6,264 nucleotides of DNA, taken from NCBI GenBank assembly GCA_003484585.1, contig DNBZ01000197.1, positions 1 through 6,264 on the forward strand, given 5' to 3'. The DNA comes from Bacteroidota bacterium (GTDB lineage: Bacteria; Bacteroidota; Bacteroidia; NS11-12g; UBA9320). Under the pieces are notes generated by a model, which had not been told where the DNA came from, ran no database searches, and saw only the letters and a program-made list of their open reading frames with translations. The position numbers and the translations under genes are program-made. The stretch's first letter is position 1. Each line of letters starts with the position of its first letter. Below are positions 1 to 5,419 of the stretch, piece after piece.

Positions 1-1533
1 CAGTCTATTGGTGAGCCAGGTACACAGCTTACACTTAGAACGTTCCACGTAGGTGGTACGGCATCTAACATTGCTCAAGAGTCTATGACAATAGCTAAGG
101 CAAACGGTATCACTGAATTTGATGAAGTGAAAACGGTTCCTGGTAAAGATAGCAATGGCAATGATGTAGGTATAGTAGTTGGTAGATCAGGAGAGCTGAA
201 ATTATTAGATGCTAAGTCTAAAGAAGTTCTATTTATTACCAATATACCATACGGTTCATTTTTATATGTAAAGGAAAAAGCGAAAATTAAGAAAGGTGAC
301 AAGATTTGTTCTTGGGACCCTTATAATGCTGTTATCCTTTCGGATTTGGATGGTAAGGTAGAGTTTATTGATTTGAAAGAAGGTGTATCATTCACAGTAG
401 AAATGGATGAGGCTACAGGTTATAAAGAGAAGCTAATCACTGACTCTAGAGACAAGAAAATCAATCCAGCGATACATATAGTAGGTAAAAAAGGAGAAAT
501 TCTTAAAGAACTAAACGTACCAGTAGGTGCTCACCTTTCTGTAGAAGAAGGCGTGAAAGTAACAGCAGGTACTATTATAGCTAAAATACCAAGAACTATA
601 GGTAAGACTAGTGATATTACAGGTGGTCTACCAAGAGTAACTGAGCTTTTCGAAGCTCGTAACCCTTCTAATCCGGCAGTAGTGTCTGAGATAGATGGTG
701 TAGTTACATATGGTGGTATCAAGCGTGGTAACAGAGAAGTGAATATAGAGTCTAAAGAAGGTATTACTAAGAAATATCTTATCTCTCTTTCTAAGCACAT
801 CTTAGTACAAGATGGTGATTTTGTAAGAGCAGGTACTCCACTATCTGATGGTTCTATTACTCCACAAGATATCTTATCAATACAAGGTATTAGTGCAGTG
901 CAGAATTATATTGTAAACGGTATACAAGAGGTATATCGACTACAAGGTGTGAAAATAAATGATAAGCACATTGAGGTAATCATCAAGCAAATGATGCAGA
1001 AAGTTTCTGTAATAGAGGCTGGTGATACTAAATTCTTAGAAGGATCTGCTGTTAATAAGCTAGACTTCAAAGAGGAAAATGATGAACTATACGACAAGCG
1101 TGTAGTTGTAGAGCCAGGAGATTCTAATGATGTAAAAGCGGGAGAAATTCTTTCACTTAGAAAACTAAGAGATCTTAACTCTTCGCTTAAGCGTAAGGAT
1201 ATGAAGCCAATAGAGGTTAGAGAAGCACTTAGTGCTACATCTGGTCCTTTGTTACAAGGTATCACAAAGTCTTCTTTGGGTACGTATAGCTTTATGTCTG
1301 CAGCATCTTTCCAGGAAACTACTAAAGTGCTTAATGAAGCAGCTATAGAAGGTAAGGTAGACAAAATGTTAGGTTTGAAAGAAAACGTAATAGTGGGTCA
1401 CTTAATTCCTGCAGGTACTGGTCTTAGAGCTTACGAAAACCTAATAGTAGGTTCTCAAGAGGAATTTGATCTTTTAAAAGCAGCTAAAGAGGAAACTACG
1501 GTAGATACTAACGTAGTAGAAGTCTCTAACTAG
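1..1533 (+). CDS. rpoC: DNA-directed RNA polymerase subunit beta' (C-terminal 510 residues, 5' truncated)
   Basis: This is the carboxy-terminal part of the RNA polymerase beta' subunit; the frame is open from base 1, so the first ATG at 85 is internal and the true start lies left of the window. Visible residues 1-16 ([16 protein letters not shown]) are the trigger loop N-terminal arm, with Arg13 and His16 matching E. coli R933 and H936 that act on the incoming NTP; Leu12 stands at the position of E. coli M932. Residues of roughly 24-205 separate this arm from the second arm ([12 protein letters not shown]) and fit the SI3-type insertion with beta-rich sandwich-barrel folds. The rest matches the usual beta' tail: [16 protein letters not shown], then [16 protein letters not shown], then [12 protein letters not shown] near residue 433 and [17 protein letters not shown] from 458. 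The final residues are acidic and unconserved. A terminator follows 26 bp after the TAG stop, so this appears to be the last gene of the rpoBC transcript. Confidence 0.98.
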   Translation, partial: QSIGEPGTQLTLRTFHVGGTASNIAQESMTIAKANGITEFDEVKTVPGKDSNGNDVGIVVGRSGELKLLDAKSKEVLFITNIPYGSFLYVKEKAKIKKGDKICSWDPYNAVILSDLDGKVEFIDLKEGVSFTVEMDEATGYKEKLITDSRDKKINPAIHIVGKKGEILKELNVPVGAHLSVEEGVKVTAGTIIAKIPRTIGKTSDITGGLPRVTELFEARNPSNPAVVSEIDGVVTYGGIKRGNREVNIESKEGITKKYLISLSKHILVQDGDFVRAGTPLSDGSITPQDILSIQGISAVQNYIVNGIQEVYRLQGVKINDKHIEVIIKQMMQKVSVIEAGDTKFLEGSAVNKLDFKEENDELYDKRVVVEPGDSNDVKAGEILSLRKLRDLNSSLKRKDMKPIEVREALSATSGPLLQGITKSSLGTYSFMSAASFQETTKVLNEAAIEGKVDKMLGLKENVIVGHLIPAGTGLRAYENLIVGSQEEFDLLKAAKEETTVDTNVVEVSN

Positions 1534-1546
1534 TAAGTATACTAGT
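1529..1546 (+). repeat. AT-rich inverted repeat over the rpoC stop codon
   Basis: ACTAGTA (1529-1535) and TACTAGT (1540-1546) are perfect reverse complements around a 4-nt loop, and the TAG stop (1531-1533) lies inside the left arm. The stem is only seven A/T-rich pairs, so in RNA it would be weak. It sits 12 bp before the strong terminator hairpin and could be a secondary 3'-end structure, or chance. Confidence 0.4.
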
Positions 1547-1558
1547 CTATAATACTTA

Positions 1559-1587
1559 GGGCATCCTACATAGGATGCCCTTTTTTT
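1559..1587 (+). terminator. Rho-independent terminator of the rpoC transcript
   Basis: GGGCATCCTA (1559-1568) and TAGGATGCCC (1571-1580) are perfect reverse complements. Allowing for a minimal loop, they give a GC-rich stem of about 9 bp with a tetraloop. Seven T residues follow at 1581-1587. Stem, loop and U-tract are all textbook. The element should stop rpoC transcription and make the downstream DUF3467 gene dependent on its own promoter or on readthrough. Confidence 0.95.
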
Positions 1588-1589
1588 GT

Positions 1590-1612
1590 GTAAATTTAAA
1601 ATGAGAATTTAC
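1590..1612 (+). repeat. Small inverted repeat upstream of the DUF3467 gene
   Basis: GTAAATT (1590-1596) and AATTTAC (1606-1612) are perfect reverse complements with a 9-nt spacer, located just past the rpoC terminator and 34 bp before the DUF3467 ATG. A regulator-binding site is possible, but a 7-bp AT-rich repeat in AT-rich spacer DNA is easily produced by chance. Confidence 0.25.
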
Positions 1613-1646
1613 CTATAAGTGAAATAAAATTCGTTGCTTTGAACCT

Positions 1647-1964
1647 ATGGCAAACGATCAAAACAAAGGCAATCAAATAGACATAGAATTATCTGAAGAT
1701 GTAGCAGACGGTATATACAGTAACCTAGCTATCATCTCTCACTCTAACTCTGAGTTTGTGGTAGATTTTATAAGACTACTACCTGGTGTACCTAAGGCTA
1801 AAGTAAAAAGTAGAATACTACTGAGCCCACAACATGCTAAAAGACTACAAATGGCTCTTAGCGATAATATTCAAAAATTTGAAGCTAGTTTTGGGGAGAT
1901 AAAAATGCAGGATAGTGCACCTCAGTTTCCTCCTATGAGTTTTGGACCTACCGGAGAAGCTTAG
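1647..1964 (+). CDS. DUF3467 domain-containing protein (105 aa)
   Basis: A small soluble protein whose function is not known. Nearly the whole length fits the DUF3467 family: YSN at residues 24-26, an HS pair at 32-33, EFVVDF at 36-41, LLPG at 44-47, and the signature SRILLSPQHAKRL at 55-67, followed by a predicted helix (ALSDNIQKFEASFG) and a proline-rich tail. There is no signal peptide or membrane segment, so it should be cytoplasmic. A DUF3467 gene immediately after rpoC is, from memory, a common arrangement in Bacteroidota, which hints at a link with transcription or translation but does not prove one. The ATG at 1647 is the only plausible start and has no Shine-Dalgarno sequence. Instead TTGCTTTG (1634-1641), one mismatch from TAnnTTTG, ends 5 nt before the ATG, which would suit a leaderless or nearly leaderless mRNA. 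The gene ends 3 bp from the convergent lipoprotein gene. Confidence 0.92.
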   Translation: MANDQNKGNQIDIELSEDVADGIYSNLAIISHSNSEFVVDFIRLLPGVPKAKVKSRILLSPQHAKRLQMALSDNIQKFEASFGEIKMQDSAPQFPPMSFGPTGEA

Positions 1965-1980
1965 CTTCTAGCGAAGGTCC
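1944..1980. other. Nested hairpin spanning two convergent stop codons
   Basis: Outer arms GGACCT (1944-1949) and AGGTCC (1975-1980) and inner arms AGAAGC (1955-1960) and GCTTCT (1964-1969) are each perfect reverse complements, sharing one centre with symmetric 5-nt internal loops and a 3-nt apex. The TAG of the DUF3467 gene (1962-1964) and the stop of the opposing lipoprotein gene (1968-1970) both lie inside it. Its position suits a bidirectional 3'-end structure, but neither side has a U-tract, so it is not a standard terminator. The arms are also coding sequence for both genes, so the pairing could be accidental. Confidence 0.45.
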
Positions 1981-2528
1981 CCTGGCAATAAAGGACTCAA
2001 AGTCTGAATAATACGTGAATACTCCGGCTCTACTTCGTAAAGTGCTTTCTTTACCGCTACACTAGAGTTTAACAGTACTTCTGTATCTATTTTTTCGGTA
2101 GTGTAGTAGCTCTTAAATTCTTCTTTGCTCATAGCTCCATTAGATATATCTGTCTTTAGTGTGTTAAGCTGTATGCCTAGTTCTCCTTGCTCCTTCAGAT
2201 TACTAGCGTGCTCATTTAGCCGTTTAGCATATATTTTTTTGAGCGTTTTTAGCTTGTCTAGATTATTACCTAGTTCCAAAGATGTTTCCGTAGAGTAATC
2301 ATTGCTAAAATAGCGAAGTACTCCTTCTATGTATTCTATTCTAGTACTAAAAAGGGCATCATCTATTTCTAGATTTTTGAGATTGCCTTCTAAGCTTACT
2401 TCTAGTTTTTCTATAGCTTCTACCTCGGTCTTGTGATCCACGCCACAGGACGCGAAAAGCATAAGAGAAAATAGAATAAAAGATAAGTTATATAAAAGTT
2501 TTGAAGGGTTCGGTTTAAATTTGTACAT
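1968..2528 (-). CDS. Hypothetical lipoprotein, helical (186 aa)
   Basis: I do not recognise the family. Starting at the ATG at 2528 the protein begins with a Lys-containing n-region (MYKFKPNPSK), a hydrophobic h-region and the lipobox-like LFASC, giving a lipidated Cys at residue 28; it should therefore be an envelope-anchored lipoprotein. The mature part, about 158 residues, is rich in Glu, Lys and Leu and looks helical throughout (for example LKTLKKIYAKRLNEHASNLKEQGEL), possibly coiled coil. No catalytic motif is visible. The frame also has upstream ATGs at 2597 and 2576; those would put a second hydrophobic stretch before the signal peptide and run 56-77 bp into the divergent transporter gene, so I prefer 2528. 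TTTCTTTG, a one-mismatch -7 element, ends 5 nt before that ATG. The gene is divergent from the chromate-transporter-family gene and convergent with the DUF3467 gene. Confidence 0.8.
   Translation of the reverse strand: MYKFKPNPSKLLYNLSFILFSLMLFASCGVDHKTEVEAIEKLEVSLEGNLKNLEIDDALFSTRIEYIEGVLRYFSNDYSTETSLELGNNLDKLKTLKKIYAKRLNEHASNLKEQGELGIQLNTLKTDISNGAMSKEEFKSYYTTEKIDTEVLLNSSVAVKKALYEVEPEYSRIIQTLSPLLPGDLR
2516..2523 (+). promoter_or_regulatory. Candidate -7 element (TAnnTTTG) for the transporter gene
   Basis: TAAATTTG matches the Bacteroidota -7 consensus TAnnTTTG exactly. No TTG -33 element is seen at the usual 17-23 bp upstream. If used, transcription would begin a few bases after 2523, that is, downstream of the TTG codon at 2521 that is the first available start of the transporter frame. 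The element overlaps the start region of the divergent lipoprotein gene. Confidence 0.35.
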
Positions 2529-3828
2529 TCTGGCAAAGAAAAATACAAATAGCGTAAAAAAAATAAAGAGACTCATTTTTTTGAAAGATGTTTTCATTAT
2601 TGCGTTTAGTGCCTATGGTGGCCCTAACATGCATCTTGCGTTATACCAAAAAAGACTGGTAGAAGAAAAGAAGTATCTGACTACCGAGCAGCTCATGGAG
2701 TATTTTTCTCTCTGTCAGATGCTGCCAGGTCCGTCCTCTACACAAACGCTTATGAGCATCGGGTATCAATTTGGAGGAAGAGTATTAGCCTTTCTTACCT
2801 TACTTGTATGGGTGTTGCCTGCTTTTATACTGCTTACCATTACTGCCATATTTATAGGAGCTTTTCAAGACCAAGCATTAGGATACTTACGATTTGTACA
2901 GCCTGTAGCCGTAGGTTTTGTAATAGTAGCAGGTGTCAAAATGGTAAAAAAGTCTGTAAAAAACAGACAAGGATATCTCTTAGCGACTATGGCTTTTGTG
3001 GTCACAGCATTACTTAGGTACCCACTAGATACATGGGTCAATATGAAAACACCTTGGATGTTTCCCATTGTACTCGTAACCGCTGGTTTGTTTTCTTTCT
3101 TCGATTTTAAGGGAACCGTTCAAAAATATAAGCCCATAAAAATCAAATTTCCTTGGAGATCACTGGTCACATTCGTAGTGATTTTTATTCTCGCAGGGGT
3201 TTTGGGTAAGGTGAGTTCTAATCCATTGGTTATCCTTTTCGAAAATTGTTATCGTTTTGGTACTATCGTTTTTGGTGGGGGCAATGTGCTCATACCTATG
3301 ATGCTAGAGCAGTTTACTAATCATATTCCCAATGGAGCTAGTGAGCCTTTTATGACTACAGGTGAGTTTCTGAATGGGGTAGGACTAGTGCAAGCTATAC
3401 CTGGTCCTATATTTACCATAGCGAGTTTTACAGGGGCTACAGCGATGAAAGGGTACGGAATAATGTCACAAGTAGCTGGCAGCTTTGTAAGTACCTTAGG
3501 TATCTTCTTACCGGGGGCTTTACTTATCTTCTTTGTATATCCTATCTGGAGTAAGATCAAGATGCATCCTATAGTAGTGAAAGCACTACCAGGAGTAATA
3601 GCAGCATCTAGTGGTTTGGTACTAGCAGCGGCATATCTTATGCTGCTTCCCGTAGGTTTTAATTGGGTGATACCAGGAGACTATTTTTATACTAATCTAG
3701 ATATGGTGGCTCCCGTGAATATAGTGCAGATAGCCATTATAGCGGTGTGCTCTGTCTTGCTTTTCAAAACTAAGATTAAATCACCTTGGTATATTATAGT
3801 AGCTATACTCTGCGGAGTTTTATTCTAA
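2521..3828 (+). CDS. chrA: Chromate transporter (CHR) family protein, two-domain type
   Basis: An integral inner-membrane protein of the CHR family, whose characterised members export chromate; substrate specificity here is unproven, since many family members have no tested role. It has the long form with two homologous halves. The N-terminal half carries FSAYGGPNMH (residues 29-38, counted from 2521) and QMLPGP (66-71). The C-terminal half carries FGGGNVLIP (251-259) and QAIPGP (291-296). Each half is followed by several strongly hydrophobic segments; total length (435 aa at most) is normal for the family. The start is uncertain: there is no ATG between the upstream in-frame TGA (2434-2436) and Met37 at 2629, and Met37 falls inside the conserved first motif. 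TTG at 2521 is the first near-standard start and is used here; TTG 2581 or the ATA at 2563, where family proteins typically begin (M)K-RLIFLKDVF, are alternatives. The gene is divergent from the lipoprotein gene with an 8-bp overlap. Confidence 0.88.
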   Translation: MYILAKKNTNSVKKIKRLIFLKDVFIIAFSAYGGPNMHLALYQKRLVEEKKYLTTEQLMEYFSLCQMLPGPSSTQTLMSIGYQFGGRVLAFLTLLVWVLPAFILLTITAIFIGAFQDQALGYLRFVQPVAVGFVIVAGVKMVKKSVKNRQGYLLATMAFVVTALLRYPLDTWVNMKTPWMFPIVLVTAGLFSFFDFKGTVQKYKPIKIKFPWRSLVTFVVIFILAGVLGKVSSNPLVILFENCYRFGTIVFGGGNVLIPMMLEQFTNHIPNGASEPFMTTGEFLNGVGLVQAIPGPIFTIASFTGATAMKGYGIMSQVAGSFVSTLGIFLPGALLIFFVYPIWSKIKMHPIVVKALPGVIAASSGLVLAAAYLMLLPVGFNWVIPGDYFYTNLDMVAPVNIVQIAIIAVCSVLLFKTKIKSPWYIIVAILCGVLF

Positions 3829-3833
3829 AAGTC

Positions 3834-3993
3834 TTAAAATCTTTGCTTGAAGTTATCCAAGATGATATTTAATTCTGACTTTACTTTTGGACTAAAATAT
3901 CGCTTTCTAATAGTTGTAAAGTAATCTAACTGAGAGAAGTCTATAGTCTGTAAATTAGTGGTGACTGAATCAATATTGTATCTTTTTTAGCAT
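3834..3993 (-). pseudogene. Small reading frame broken near its start (about 50 codons)
   Basis: Between the convergent ends of the transporter and DMP19-family genes, one minus-strand frame is open for 50 codons (3986 down to 3837) before TAA at 3834-3836. The predicted peptide is protein-like: mixed charge and aromatic content, ending YFSPKVKSELNIILDNFKQRF split over two predicted helices. The frame has no ATG, GTG or TTG near its beginning; an in-frame TAA lies at 3987-3989. An ATG at 3991-3993 in another frame opens MLKKIQY and stops after seven codons. Removing one A from the A6 run (3983-3988) would join that ATG to the long frame and give a 53-residue protein. It may be a decayed gene, a sequence error in a homopolymer, or a chance open frame. 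I recognise no family. Confidence 0.3.
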
Positions 3994-4018
3994 ATCTTTT
4001 TCTCTATCAATTTACTCC

Positions 4019-4492
4019 TTAATGGATAATCTTTTGTAAATAGTCGCCTAGTAGATCCTCTAGGTTCTCTTGGTCATGTAGTTGGTCATATAGCATATCT
4101 TGAGAATAAAGCTCTTCACGTTGCTGCTCTGATAGCTTTAGATTGAAAACAAGCTCTTTGTACGCATCATCTAGCAGTCCTGTAGGATTTACTACAGGTA
4201 AGGAGCTAGCAATAATTTGGGCTGTTCCCACGGCCTTTATTTCATTGAGCACATGGATCATTTCTGGAGCAAATACCCCATATGAGTTTTCGTAAAATTC
4301 GGTAAAACCACCATTGGTTACTGTTTGGTTTAATTTCACTATCACATAAACCATCTTTTCTGGACCCGTCAGTTCCTGAACTACCTCATACCAGTGCGAC
4401 CAACTTTCTGTATCAAAGTCAGCTTCTTCCACTTGTAGATTTGCAGAACTATATAGTCGACTGATTAAAGCTCTATTAGAAATATTTTCCAT
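4019..4492 (-). CDS. DMP19/DUF4375-family protein (157 aa)
   Basis: A small, acidic, soluble protein of the DMP19 (formerly DUF4375) family. The hallmark VTNGGFTEFYENSYG lies around residues 58-72, preceded by the helix GPEKMVYVIVKLNQ and followed by a helical domain with an acidic C-terminus (LHDQENLEDLLGDYL). The family is named after a Neisseria DNA-mimic protein that binds a transcription factor; most homologues are uncharacterised and no such role can be assumed here. There is no signal peptide. I chose the ATG at 4492 rather than the GTG at 4513, because a perfect TAnnTTTG element (TAAATTTG, minus strand, 4520-4513) overlaps the GTG and would start transcription downstream of it. The gene lies 28-49 bp after the TPR-like lipoprotein gene on the same strand and is probably co-transcribed with it, with a possible promoter of its own. 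Confidence 0.85.
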   Translation of the reverse strand: MENISNRALISRLYSSANLQVEEADFDTESWSHWYEVVQELTGPEKMVYVIVKLNQTVTNGGFTEFYENSYGVFAPEMIHVLNEIKAVGTAQIIASSLPVVNPTGLLDDAYKELVFNLKLSEQQREELYSQDMLYDQLHDQENLEDLLGDYLQKIIH

Positions 4493-4512
4493 TTCTATTC
4501 TATTCTTAGGCA

Positions 4513-4520
4513 CAAATTTA
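4513..4520 (-). promoter_or_regulatory. Candidate -7 element (TAnnTTTG) before the DMP19-family gene
   Basis: On the minus strand TAAATTTG matches the Bacteroidota -7 consensus exactly, 20 nt before the ATG at 4492. A start point 6-7 nt downstream would leave a leader of about 14 nt. No TTG -33 element is visible at normal spacing. It suggests the last gene of the operon can be expressed separately. Confidence 0.4.
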
Positions 4521-4541
4521 CCTCTATATGTTAGGCCGCTA

Positions 4542-5390
4542 TTAGTCTAAATACTTGTCTAATAAACTGGGAACAGAAGCTGAAACGGAATTTGTACTTA
4601 TCTCTGCTAAGGTGGTTGTAGTTAAGACCTCTTTTACTTTAGCCTCTACTAGTAATAAGGGTTTTTCATCTGGCGGTTCTGGAAATAGGTTTTGCTCTTT
4701 GAATAGCCTGCGGGTAACCACAGCTACTTCGTGTGCTCCTTTGTAGTTTTCTTTTTGCTCTAGCAAGTAGGCCAAAGCTATCAATCCATATGCATCTTCT
4801 GATTTAGCATCTGCTTCTTTTCGCAGTAGGTAGTACTTCTTTATGAGTGCGTTGGCAGTTTTGTAATCTCCTTTGGCGGTAGATACAAATGACTTATTAA
4901 AATGATCGATGGTGTACATTCCTGTAGTACCCAGTGCCAGACTTATTTCCATGCTCTCCGTATAGAAATCTTCTGCTCTATCCATATCTCCTATTAGTCG
5001 CCACATCTCTGCATTCATATGTGCTCTGTACATTAGCCACTTCTTATTGCCAGATGTAGCTGCCAAATCCTCTAGCTCGCTACTTAGCTCTGCCAGTTTA
5101 GTAGTATCCAAACTACGCTGAGCATTGCGACACAGCGAAGTAAGTGCTCTGCCTACTAGCGTGTCATTCTTCGTTTTTCTGCCGAGTTCTAGCACTTGGG
5201 TAGCCAGTAGGATAGAAGCATTATCATCCCCTTCCTTAAAAAGCTGATACGCTTCATTAAGCATTTCTTGTGGAGATACTTCTGTAGCCTGTGCCTCGGT
5301 CTGCTCTTCGGTGGTGTTTTTTACTTGGGAGTTGCACGCTAGTATTAGCGTGGTGGCAGTTATGAGTAGTAGGTATGTTAGTCTGGTCAT
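4542..5390 (-). CDS. TPR-like lipoprotein of unknown function (282 aa)
   Basis: A predicted lipoprotein: a short basic start (MTRL), a hydrophobic core and the lipobox LILAC place the lipidated Cys at residue 19, followed by a Thr/Glu/Gln-rich linker to about residue 40. The mature domain (about 40-235) is all-helical with TPR-like spacing: EMLNEAYQLFKEGDDNASI, AHMNAEMWRLIGDMDRAEDF, GDYKTANALIKKYYLLRKEA and AYGLIALAYLLEQKENYKGA look like successive helix pairs. The C-terminal about 40 residues are low in motifs and Thr/Ser-rich. TPR lipoproteins of this kind usually act as protein-binding scaffolds at the envelope; no enzyme motif is present. The ATG at 5390 is well placed before the signal peptide. 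It starts 28 bp after the fabD stop on the same strand, so co-transcription with fabD is likely. I cannot name the family more exactly. Confidence 0.85.
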   Translation of the reverse strand: MTRLTYLLLITATTLILACNSQVKNTTEEQTEAQATEVSPQEMLNEAYQLFKEGDDNASILLATQVLELGRKTKNDTLVGRALTSLCRNAQRSLDTTKLAELSSELEDLAATSGNKKWLMYRAHMNAEMWRLIGDMDRAEDFYTESMEISLALGTTGMYTIDHFNKSFVSTAKGDYKTANALIKKYYLLRKEADAKSEDAYGLIALAYLLEQKENYKGAHEVAVVTRRLFKEQNLFPEPPDEKPLLLVEAKVKEVLTTTTLAEISTNSVSASVPSLLDKYLD

Positions 5391-5404
5391 TTTAGTTGTT
5401 TTAT

Positions 5405-5419
5405 GTAAGTGGAACTTAC
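5405..5419 (-). repeat. Short hairpin in the fabD-lipoprotein gap
   Basis: GTAAGT and ACTTAC are perfect reverse complements around a 3-nt loop, and the structure begins at the last base of the fabD stop codon. There is no U-tract, so it is unlikely to be a terminator; it could slow or protect a processed 3' end, or be chance. Confidence 0.3.

Noticed and set aside
906..1364. Long minus-strand open frame antisense to rpoC
   Set aside because: It lies fully inside the well-conserved rpoC coding sequence, its translation is Ser/Leu/Thr-rich as expected of an antisense shadow, and no family motif is visible.
2529..2597. Longer N-terminus for the minus-strand lipoprotein (ATG 2597 or 2576)
   Set aside because: It would add a second hydrophobic segment ahead of a complete signal peptide and overlap the conserved start of the transporter gene; ATG 2528 gives a normal lipoprotein signal.
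3983..3993. A AAA AAG heptamer in phase with ATG 3993, a classic -1 ribosomal slippery site
   Set aside because: A -1 shift leads into a frame that stops after 17 codons in total, not into the 50-codon frame, which needs a +1 or -2 change. There is no support for programmed -1 frameshifting.
3829..4018. Search for a bidirectional terminator between the convergent transporter and DMP19-family genes
   Set aside because: Only weak pairings were found (for example CTTG...CAAG at 3846-3861), with no GC-rich stem followed by a U-tract on either strand.
4555..4746. Plus-strand open frame opposite the TPR-like lipoprotein gene
   Set aside because: It is entirely antisense to a coherent protein, is short, and shows no recognisable motif.
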